A stretch of DNA of 64,000 nt from Chrysemys picta bellii. Taxonomy: Eukaryota > Chordata > Testudines > Emydidae. A program made the position numbers and the translations under genes. Positions 12,781-20,067 of this stretch are shown piece after piece. The stretch covers positions 75,287,302 to 75,351,301 of the forward strand of contig NC_088799.1 of assembly GCF_011386835.1 (NCBI RefSeq), read 5' to 3'. The number at the start of each line of letters is the position of its first letter. Within the stretch, counting starts at the first letter, position 1. A model generated the notes under the pieces. It worked only from the letters and a program-made list of their open reading frames with translations, made no database searches and was not told where the DNA came from.

Positions 12781-12966
12781 ACTACAGCCAGAGATCTCTA
12801 TCTACATCTCTATCTACATCTAGCACTGTAGACATCCACAGTGTATCTCTAGATAGAAAAGATTGCTATGTCTATATAGGTATGTAGTTGCATCTACAGA
12901 TATTATATACACACACAGATCTATGTCTATGATGAGAGAGCACTGTGTGTGTGTATATATATATAG
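12781..12966. repeat. degenerate simple-repeat tract
   Basis: Imperfect iterations of atctctatctacatct pass into (TG)n(TA)n at 12940-12966. It abuts the truncated left end of the Harbinger element. Confidence 0.55.
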
Positions 12967-12969
12967 ATA

Positions 12970-13683
12970 GTGATTCTGGGAAATTTGCATGTCATAGTAG
13001 ATGGCTTTGCTGCAATGGGATTCCCTAACTGTAGTGGGGTGATAGATGGAACCCATATCCCTATCTTGGCACCGGAGCACCAGGGCAGCCAGTACATAAA
13101 CGGCAAGGGGTACTTTTCAATGGTGCTGCAAGCAATGGTGGATCACAAGGGATGTTTCACCAAAATCAGCGTGGGATGGCCGGGAAGGGTTCATGACGCT
13201 AATCTGTTTAAACGGCTGCACCAAGGGATTTACTTCCCAGACCAGAAAATAACCATTGAGGATGTTGAAATGCCAATAGTTATCCTTGGGGACCCAGCCT
13301 ACCCCTTAATGCCATGGCTCATGAAGCCATACACAGGCAGCCTGGACAGGAGTCAGGAACTGTTCAACTTCAGGCTGAGCAAGTACAGAATGGTGGTAGA
13401 ATGTGCCTTTGGACGTTTAAAGGGTCGCTGGCGCACGTTACTGACTCGCTCAGACCTCAGCCAAACCAATATTCCCATTGTTATTGCTGCTTGCTGTGTG
13501 TTCCACAATCTCTGTGAGAGTAAGGGGGAGACCTTTATGGCGGGGTGGGACGTTGAGGCAAATCGCCTGGCCACTGATTACATGCAGCCAGACACCAGGG
13601 CGATTAGAAGAGCACACCATGAAGCGCGGCGCATCAGAGAAGCTTTGAAAACCAGTTTCATGACAGGCCAGGCTACGGTGTGA
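12970..13683 (+). CDS. Harbinger transposase (HARBI1-like DDE), N-terminally truncated
   Basis: DDE-superfamily nuclease that would cut and rejoin Harbinger ends. The 237-residue frame shows FPNCSGVIDGTHIPI (first catalytic Asp), the block GWPGRVHDANLF, then GDPAYPLMPWLMKPY (second Asp) and ECAFGRLKGRWR (catalytic Glu region), then the CCVFHNLC signature. Intact members are about 350 residues, so the N-terminal HTH portion is missing; the printed Met is only the first in frame after simple repeats. The C-terminal two-thirds is uninterrupted, which suggests fairly recent activity or chance preservation. Related to the domesticated host gene HARBI1 but lying inside a transposon. Confidence 0.85.
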   Translation: MILGNLHVIVDGFAAMGFPNCSGVIDGTHIPILAPEHQGSQYINGKGYFSMVLQAMVDHKGCFTKISVGWPGRVHDANLFKRLHQGIYFPDQKITIEDVEMPIVILGDPAYPLMPWLMKPYTGSLDRSQELFNFRLSKYRMVVECAFGRLKGRWRTLLTRSDLSQTNIPIVIAACCVFHNLCESKGETFMAGWDVEANRLATDYMQPDTRAIRRAHHEARRIREALKTSFMTGQATV

Positions 13684-14021
13684 AAGTTCTGTTTATTTCT
13701 CCTTGATGAGAACCCGCCCCATTGATTGACTCATTCCCTGTAAGTAACCCACCCTCCCCCCTTCGATCACAGCTTGCTTTCAAAGGAAAGAAAGACACTA
13801 TCGTTTAAAAATCATGTATTTTTTATTAATTGATTATAAACATAGGGAGAGAACTGACAAGGTAGCCTGGGTGGGGTTTGAGAGGAGGATAGGAGGGAAG
13901 GAAAAGGCCACTAAAAAAGTTCAAAATAATGACAGCCTTTTGCTTGGGCTGTCCACTGGGGTGGAGTGGCAGGGTGCATGGAGCCTCCCCCACCGCGTTC
14001 TTACACGTCTGGGTGAGGAGG

Positions 14022-14340
14022 CTATGGAACTTGGGGAGGGCGGTTATACAGGGGCTGCAGCGGCACTCTGCGATCCTGCTGCCATTCCTGAAGCTCCACC
14101 AGACACCAGAGTTTGTCCGTTTCCTCACGCAGCAGCCCCAGCGTTGCATCCCACCACCTCTCATCTCGAACGTCCCTCCTGTCCTCACGTTGGTCCCTCC
14201 TGGCATCTTTCCTGTACTTTGAGACCTTGTCCTTCCACTCATTCGGATGAGCTCTTTCATCGCGGGTCGATTGCATGATTTCCAAGAACATTTCATCTCA
14301 TGTCCGTTTTTTTCGCTGCCTTATCTGAGATAGCCTTCGG
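14022..14340 (-). pseudogene. second exon of Harbinger Myb-like partner
   Basis: Minus-strand frame with NEWKDKVSKYRKDARRDQR and then ERWWDATLGLLREETDKLW, a basic then amphipathic helical segment I recognise as the C-terminal part of the Harbinger Myb/SANT companion protein. Separated from the first exon by about 1 kb, so either an intron or decay lies between. Confidence 0.5.
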
Positions 14341-14399
14341 GACAGAGGAGGGAGGCTTGAAAAATTTGCAGCTGAGAGAGGGAGGGAAAAAAGGGAGAG

Positions 14400-15330
14400 A
14401 AGTATTTAAAAAGATACATTTTACAGAACAATGCTTATACTCGTTCACGGTGAACAACACTATTCACATTACATAGCACATGTGATTTCGGTACAAGGTC
14501 ACATTTTGCATCTTGAGTGCCTGCAGCTTTGGTGTTAGAGATCACAGACGCAGGTCCGGGCAACAGAATTCGGCTTGCATGCGGCCATGGTAAGCCATTG
14601 TCTTTCGGCCTCTGCAACCTTCATAAAAGCAGCGCCTTCCTTTCCCACATACCAAGCAAAGCCCGTTGAGTGCTGTGGTTTTCCTGTTAACATGCAGCAG
14701 CAGAAACCAAACTAACCCCTCCTCCCCCCAATCCAATTCTCTGGGATGATCGCTTTACTCCTCCCCACACCCCTACTAGCCAAACGCGAAAAGCTCAGCG
14801 CCAATGACTCACCCTCCCCCCCGCTTGGCTAACTGCAGGGAAGGATTTCTTTTCAGACACAGGCAAACAGCCCAGTAGGAATGGCCACCTCTGTCCCCTT
14901 AATTAAATTCCCGTATTTCAACCAGGTTACCATGAACAATATCACTCTCCTGAGGATAACACAGCGAGATAAAGAACAGATGTTGCTTGAATGCCAGCAA
15001 ACACCGGGACCATATGCTGCCAGGCTTTGTCATGCAATGATACCAGATTACTTGCTACTAGCATGGCGTGGTCAAGTGTCCTACCATGGAGGACAGAATA
15101 AGGCTCCACTGCCCAGAAACCTTCTGCAAAGGCTTTTGGACTACCTCCAGGAGCTTCATGGAGATGTCCCTGGAGGATTTCCGCTCCATCCACAGACACG
15201 TTAACAGACTTTTCCAGTAGCTGTACTGGCCGCGAATGCATCCCAAGTCCGCAGGGCAAATTAATCATTAAAAAACGCTTGCTTTTAAACCATGTTTTAT
15301 ATTTACAAAGATACACTCACCAGAGGTCCC
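14400..15330. other. Harbinger interior between Myb exons
   Basis: Contains overlapping open segments on both strands (+ 14881-15204; - 15316-14942), neither with a family I recognise. Probably the intron of the minus-strand Myb-like gene, or old cargo. Confidence 0.35.
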
Positions 15331-15340
15331 TTCCATGGGT

Positions 15341-15912
15341 TCATGGTCTGTCTGGGATACCGCCTTGGGAGGTTTGGGATGGTACTTCAGTCAGGTTGAG
15401 AAAAAGATTCTGGCTGTTGCGGAGAACGGAGTGCTGTGTGCTCTCCGCAAGCTCGTCCTCATCCTCCTCCTCATTTTCCCCGTCCGCAGAATCCTCAGGC
15501 ATGGCCGAGAGTACCCCCTCCTCGGAATCCCCGCTCAGGGGTGGGGTAGTGGTTGCGGCCCCCCCTAGAATTGCATGCAGCTCAGCATAGAAGAGGCACG
15601 TCTGTGGCTCTGACCCGGACCTTCTGTTTGCTTCTTTGGTTTTCTGGTAGGCTTGTCTGAGCTCCTTAACTTTCACACGGCACTGTAGTGAGTCCCTATT
15701 GTGGCCTCTCTCCATCACGCCCTTTGAGATTTTTTCAAATGTTCTGGCATTTCGTCTTTTGGAACTAGTTCTGCTAGCACGGAATCCTCTCCCCATATAG
15801 CGATCAGATCCAGTACCTCCCGTACAGTCCATGCTGGTGCTCTTTTTCGGTTCTCGGACTGCATGGTTACCTGTGCTGATGAGCTATGCGTGGTCACCTG
15901 TGCTCTCCACAC
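15341..15912 (-). pseudogene. Harbinger Myb/SANT-like DNA-binding protein, frameshifted
   Basis: In Harbinger elements a trihelix/Myb-like protein binds the ends and helps import the transposase. The minus strand at 15912-15770 encodes RAPAWTVREVLDLIAIWGED (helix 1 of the trihelix domain). The continuation RNARTFEKISKGVMERGHNR, then VKVKELRQAYQKTKEAN, is in another frame (15832-15341). The switch is near 15770, so at least one indel breaks the gene. An acidic EEEDEDE tail follows. It is convergent with the + strand transposase. Confidence 0.7.
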
Positions 15913-16222
15913 CGGGCAAACAGGAAATGCAATTCAAAAGTTCGCGGGGCTTTTCCTATCTACCTGGCCAGTTCATCCGAGCTCAGATTGCTGTCCACTG
16001 TGGTATAGCTCCCGGAGGCCAATACCACTGAATTTTGTCCACACTAACCCTAATTCGAACCAGCAATGTTGATTTCAGCGCTACTCCCCTCGTCGGAGAG
16101 GAGTACAGAAATCGATTTTAAGAGCCCTTTATGTTGAAGTAAATGGCTTCGTTGTGTGGACGGGTGCAGGGTCAATTCGATTTAACGCTGTTAAATTCAA
16201 CCTAAACTCATAGTGTAGACCA

Positions 16223-16645
16223 GACCAAAGAGTCTGATTCAAGAAACTTGCAAGCTCTACCTAGCGTGTCTGCAAATCTTCTAAATGCGTGGAGCCAAAT
16301 ATCTCCAGTTCTGACACTGACCTGCTGCACGACCTTGCTCCAGTTACATTAGAGAGAGTTTCTTTCTTTGCAAAGCACTTTAAGCTCTACAGATGAAAAG
16401 CACCATACAATAGCTAAATATTGCACGCGCACACACACACACCCGAAAGCAATTCGCTTGGAATAGGATACAGGAGATATGACTGAGATGCAAGATAATT
16501 AGAGGCAGGGTGACAACTAATCAAGTCCTTTTTTAGTCTGCTCCAGAACAAGAATACACATACTATGAGATTATGTAGTTTTTTTATTTGGACAAACATT
16601 TCTGATTACTAAATGAGTGGTGTCAGTGGTCTATGGATACAAAAA
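16223..16645. other. spacer between Harbinger and DIRS-A
   Basis: AT-rich with a short (CA)n at about 16430-16442. No gene seen. Confidence 0.6.
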
Positions 16646-16857
16646 AAGACGGTTACTCACCGTTGTAACTGTTGTTCTTCGAGATGTGTTGCTCATATCC
16701 ATTCCAATTAGGTGTGCGCGCACCGCGTGCACGATCGTCGGAGAGTTTTCTACCCTAGCAACACCGGCGGGTCGGCTGTGGAGCCCCCTAGAGTGGCGCC
16801 TTCATGGCGCTGAATATATACCCCAGCCGACCCGGCGCCCCCTCAGTTCCTTCTTGC
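16646..16857 (-). repeat. DIRS-A 3' inverted terminal repeat
   Basis: Inner ~150 bp are the inverse of the 5' ITR; the outermost 61 bp (16646-16706) are perfectly complementary to 16892-16952. The unequal outer ends are typical of DIRS. Confidence 0.88.
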
Positions 16858-16891
16858 CGGCTACTCCGACAGTGGGGACGGGGGGCGGGTT

Positions 16892-16993
16892 TGGAATGGA
16901 TATGAGCAACACATCTCGAAGAACAACAGTTACAACGGTGAGTAACCGTCTTTTCTTCTTCGAGTGCTTGCTCATATCGATTCCAATTAGGTG
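16892..16993 (-). repeat. DIRS-A internal complementary region (ICR)
   Basis: 102 bp made of two abutting halves: 16892-16952 complements the extreme 3' terminus and 16953-16993 complements the extreme 5' terminus. The join ccgtctt/ttcttcttcg reproduces the junction expected if the element's ends were ligated into a circle, so it can act as the bridge template for completing the ends. Confidence 0.88.
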
Positions 16994-17008
16994 ACTCCCA
17001 AGCCCAAG

Positions 17009-19390
17009 TTAGGTGGTGGGGTCGGAGTGAGACATTGCTGTGTGCAAAACCGCTGATCCGAATGCAGCATCGTCCCTGGACTGCTGCACTAGTGCATAGT
17101 GAGCTGTAAACGTGTGGACTGATGACCAAACCGCCGCTCTACAAATGTCCTGGATCGGAACTTGCGCCAGGAAAGCAGTCGAGGAAGCTTGGGCCCTCGT
17201 GGAGTGAGCGGTGAGGTGCGGTGCTGAGACACCTGCCAGGTCATAGCAAGTCCGGATGCAAGATGTAATCCAGGAGGATAGGCGTTGTGAGGAGACCGGT
17301 AAGCCTTTCATTCGGTCGGCCACTGCAACGAAGAGTTGCGTCGTCTTTCTAAAGTGCCTTGTGCGGTCAATATAGAAAGCCAGGGCCCTGCGTACGTCCA
17401 GAGAATGCAAACGTTGATCCTGGCGAGTAGCATGTGGTTTAGGATGAAAGACCGGGAGAAATATATCCTGGTTGATATGAAATGGAGAAACCACCTTAGG
17501 GAGAAAGGCAGGATGTGGACGAAGCTGCACTTTATCCTTATGGAAAACTGTGTAAGGGGGCTCGGATGTAAGCGCCCTGAGTTCAGAAACGCGCCTTGCT
17601 GAGGTGATGGCTACGAGGAAGGCTGTCTTCCAGGATAGGTACAAAAGTGAACAGGTGGCCAGTGGCTCGAATGGAGGACCTGTGAGCTTGGAGAGAACCA
17701 GGTTGAGGTCCCACGTCGGAACGGGCTGACGTTGTTGTGGGTACATCCGGTCTAAGCCCTTGAGGAATCTAACGACCATCGGGTTAGAGAATACCGAGGA
17801 TGCGAGTTCCCCTGGGTGAAAGGCTGATATAGCGGCCAGGTGAACTCTAATTGAAGATATCACCAACCCCTGCTGTTTTAGGGAGAGGAGATATTCCAAT
17901 ATGAGAGGAATAGGTGCCTGTAACGGGGACGTGGCTCGTTGTTCGCACCAACAGGAGAACCGCTTCCACTTGGCCAAGTACGTGGCTCGTGTTGAGGGCT
18001 TCCTACTGCTCAACAGAATCTGTTGGACCAAGAGTGAGCATTGTTGCTCTGCCTGGGTGAACCATGGAGCAGCCACGCCGTGAGGTGAAGAGATTGCAGG
18101 TCGGGGTGACGCAGCCGGCCGTGGTCCTGAGAGATGAGATCCGGACATAATGGAAGCGGGATCGGTGTCTGAACCGAGAGTTCCAACAGTGTGGTGTACC
18201 AATGTTGTCTCGGCCACGCTGGAGCGATCAGAATTACCTGTGCCTGGTCTCTGCGCAATTTGAGCAGTACCTTGTGGACCAGAGGAAACGGAGGGAAGGC
18301 ATAAAACAGGTGGTCTTTCCAGGGAAGGAGAAACGCATCCGAGAGGGAGCCCGGAGCTCGACCTTGCAGGGAGCAGAACACGTGGCACTTCCTGTTGTCT
18401 CGAGATGCAAACAGGTCTATCTGGGGAAACCCCCACTTCTGGAAGACGGAATGTATGATGTCTGGACGGATAGACCACTCGTGCGTCTGAAAGGACCTGC
18501 TGAGTCGGTCCGCTAAAGTGTTCTGGACTCCAGGGAGGAACGATGCCGTGAGATGGATTGAGTGGGCGATGCAGAAGTCCCACAGGCGAATGGCCTCTTG
18601 GCATAGAATTGACGAACATGCTCCTCCTTGCTTGTTGATGTAAAACATGGCCGTGGTGTTGTCGATGAGAACTAACACACAGCGGCCACGTAGGAGATTG
18701 AGAAATGCCTGGCACGCCAGGCGCACCGCCATCAGTTCCCGAACATTGATGTGCAGGGCTAGCTGGGGTGCAGTCCACAGGCCCTGGGTATGGTGTTCGT
18801 TGAGATGGGCGCCCCAACCCAGAGATGAAGCGTCTGTGACCAGGTGCAGAGAGGGTTGTGGGGCGTGAAATGGCATCCCCTCGCAAACCACATTGTGATC
18901 TAGCCACCAGGTGAGGGAGGTCAGGACCGAGTTCGGGACCGTGACCACCATGTTCAGGCTGTCCCGATGTGGGCGGTATATCGATGACACCCAGGTCTGG
19001 AGTGGGCGAAGCCGAAGTCTGGCATGCCTGGTTACGTACGTGCAGGAAGCCATGTGACCCAGCAGGGTGAGGCACGACCTCACCGTGGTAGTTGGGAAGG
19101 CCCTGAGCCCTTGAATAAGGCTCGTGATGGTACAAAAGCGGTTGTCTGGCAGGATGGCTTGTGCACGTCTGGAGTCTAGGACTGCGCCGATGAATTCTAT
19201 TCTCTGGGTAGGTTCTAAAGTGGATTTGTCCTTGTTGAGTAGGATGCCCAACTCGTTGAATGTGTGCACTATTATGTGGACGTGAGCTCGAACTTGCTCT
19301 TTGGTGCGACCGCGTACCAGCCAGTCGTCTAGGTACGGGAACACCTGTATCCCTTGCCGACGAAGGTATGCTGCCACGACAGCCATACAT
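17009..19390 (-). CDS. DIRS-A tyrosine recombinase (C-terminal part of long frame)
   Basis: Integrates the circular DNA by site-specific-type recombination. The open frame is 793 codons, but its first ~430 codons overlap RT-RNase H in another frame; recognisable recombinase begins around residue 435-460 (about 18090 down). There, the N-terminal SAM-like helices include SSRKPSTRATYLAKWKRF. The catalytic domain shows SARRVSELRAL (first Arg, about 599-600), HLTAHSTRAQASS (HxxR, His729/Arg732) and WSSVHTFTAHYAL (Trp/His and nucleophile Tyr765). The set is complete. Expression probably needs a shift or splice from the RT frame. Stop at 17009 lies just before the ICR. Confidence 0.88.
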   Translation of the reverse strand: MYGCRGSIPSSARDTGVPVPRRLAGTRSHQRASSSSRPHNSAHIQRVGHPTQQGQIHFRTYPENRIHRRSPRLQTCTSHPARQPLLYHHEPYSRAQGLPNYHGEVVPHPAGSHGFLHVRNQACQTSASPTPDLGVIDIPPTSGQPEHGGHGPELGPDLPHLVARSQCGLRGDAISRPTTLSAPGHRRFISGLGRPSQRTPYPGPVDCTPASPAHQCSGTDGGAPGVPGISQSPTWPLCVSSHRQHHGHVLHQQARRSMFVNSMPRGHSPVGLLHRPLNPSHGIVPPWSPEHFSGPTQQVLSDARVVYPSRHHTFRLPEVGVSPDRPVCISRQQEVPRVLLPARSSSGLPLGCVSPSLERPPVLCLPSVSSGPQGTAQIAQRPGTGNSDRSSVAETTLVHHTVGTLGSDTDPASIMSGSHLSGPRPAASPRPAISSPHGVAAPWFTQAEQQCSLLVQQILLSSRKPSTRATYLAKWKRFSCWCEQRATSPLQAPIPLILEYLLSLKQQGLVISSIRVHLAAISAFHPGELASSVFSNPMVVRFLKGLDRMYPQQRQPVPTWDLNLVLSKLTGPPFEPLATCSLLYLSWKTAFLVAITSARRVSELRALTSEPPYTVFHKDKVQLRPHPAFLPKVVSPFHINQDIFLPVFHPKPHATRQDQRLHSLDVRRALAFYIDRTRHFRKTTQLFVAVADRMKGLPVSSQRLSSWITSCIRTCYDLAGVSAPHLTAHSTRAQASSTAFLAQVPIQDICRAAVWSSVHTFTAHYALVQQSRDDAAFGSAVLHTAMSHSDPTT

Positions 19391-20067
19391 TTCATGAACA
19401 CTCTTGGGGCCGAGGATAGGCCGAAGGGAAGGACTGCAAATTGATAGTGCACCTTGCTTACCACGAATCGCAGGAAGCGCCTGTGAGGCGGGTAAATTGC
19501 AATATGAAAGTATGCGTCTTTCATGTCGAGGGCGGCGAACCAGTCTCCAGGATCGAGGGAAGGGTTAATGGCCCCTAAGGAGACCATGCGGAACTTCAAC
19601 TTTACTATAAATTTGTTGAGTCCGCGCAAGTCCAAGATGGGTCTCAGACCCCCTTTGGACTTGGGGATCAGGAAGTAACGGAAATAAAATCCCCTGCCCC
19701 TTAACTCTACTGGAACCTCCTCTATGGCCCCCATAGCAAGGAGCGTGGAAACCTCCTGTATAAGAAGTTGCTCGTGAGAAGGGTCCCTGAAGAGGGACGG
19801 GGAAGGGGGGTGGGAGGGGGGGATTGAAGAAAACTGGATAGCGTATCCCCTCTCCACCGTGCGAAGGACCCAACGGTCCGAAGTTATAAGGGACCAAACA
19901 CGGTGGAAGTGGGAGAGGCGATCCCGAAAGGAGGGGGCTGGATCCTGGGGGATGACTGGGGCGCCGTCCTCGACCGCACCTTCAAAAGTTCTGCCTGGGG
20001 CCTGCGGGTGGCCTTGGTGGCCCTTGGTTCTGACCAGGTTGAGGGCCGGTCCACCTTCTTCTACCAC
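18010..20067 (-). CDS. DIRS-A reverse transcriptase-RNase H
   Basis: Copies element RNA into DNA. In the 685-codon frame, RT motif A is ALDMKDAYFHIAI (Asp181 region), motif B LPFGLSSAP (213-221) and motif C YLDD (245-248). RNase H follows with TDASSLGWGA (Asp412), NVRELMA (Glu444), LIDNTTAMFY (Asp469) and LADRLSR (Asp520). The downstream block PQIDLFASRDNRKC and VILIAPAWPRQHWY is the conserved region after RNase H in DIRS, where many copies carry a methyltransferase-like domain; I do not assert activity. The frame has no ATG at its start (GTG at 20067) and overlaps the end of gag by 7 bp, so it may be reached by frameshift or reinitiation. All catalytic residues are present. Confidence 0.9.
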   Translation of the reverse strand: MVEEGGPALNLVRTKGHQGHPQAPGRTFEGAVEDGAPVIPQDPAPSFRDRLSHFHRVWSLITSDRWVLRTVERGYAIQFSSIPPSHPPSPSLFRDPSHEQLLIQEVSTLLAMGAIEEVPVELRGRGFYFRYFLIPKSKGGLRPILDLRGLNKFIVKLKFRMVSLGAINPSLDPGDWFAALDMKDAYFHIAIYPPHRRFLRFVVSKVHYQFAVLPFGLSSAPRVFMKCMAVVAAYLRRQGIQVFPYLDDWLVRGRTKEQVRAHVHIIVHTFNELGILLNKDKSTLEPTQRIEFIGAVLDSRRAQAILPDNRFCTITSLIQGLRAFPTTTVRSCLTLLGHMASCTYVTRHARLRLRPLQTWVSSIYRPHRDSLNMVVTVPNSVLTSLTWWLDHNVVCEGMPFHAPQPSLHLVTDASSLGWGAHLNEHHTQGLWTAPQLALHINVRELMAVRLACQAFLNLLRGRCVLVLIDNTTAMFYINKQGGACSSILCQEAIRLWDFCIAHSIHLTASFLPGVQNTLADRLSRSFQTHEWSIRPDIIHSVFQKWGFPQIDLFASRDNRKCHVFCSLQGRAPGSLSDAFLLPWKDHLFYAFPPFPLVHKVLLKLRRDQAQVILIAPAWPRQHWYTTLLELSVQTPIPLPLCPDLISQDHGRLRHPDLQSLHLTAWLLHGSPRQSNNAHSWSNRFC

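Larger units (their letters stand above)
12967..16222. mobile_element. PIF/Harbinger DNA transposon, left end truncated
   Basis: Holds a Harbinger transposase frame on + and a Myb-like partner on -, the two-gene set typical of the superfamily. The right terminus ends ctcatagtgtagaccaga, the same 'gtctacact' class of end as the MITEs in this window. No matching left terminus is found next to the transposase, where simple repeats begin, so the left part including the transposase N-terminus is missing. The 3.2-kb body is GC-richer than its surroundings. Confidence 0.8.

Noticed and set aside
12781..12966. Looking for a CRISPR-like or satellite array in the atctctatctac repeats
   Set aside because: Units are short, degenerate and pass into TG/TA microsatellite; simple repeat only.
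16617..17129. Open frames on both strands across the DIRS-A 3' end
   Set aside because: They are by-products of the GC-rich inverted repeats and ICR; no protein family is visible.
17009..18090. Treating DIRS-A as a retrovirus or LTR retrotransposon
   Set aside because: There is no integrase, no protease and no direct LTR pair; the recombinase motifs and inverted ends point to DIRS.
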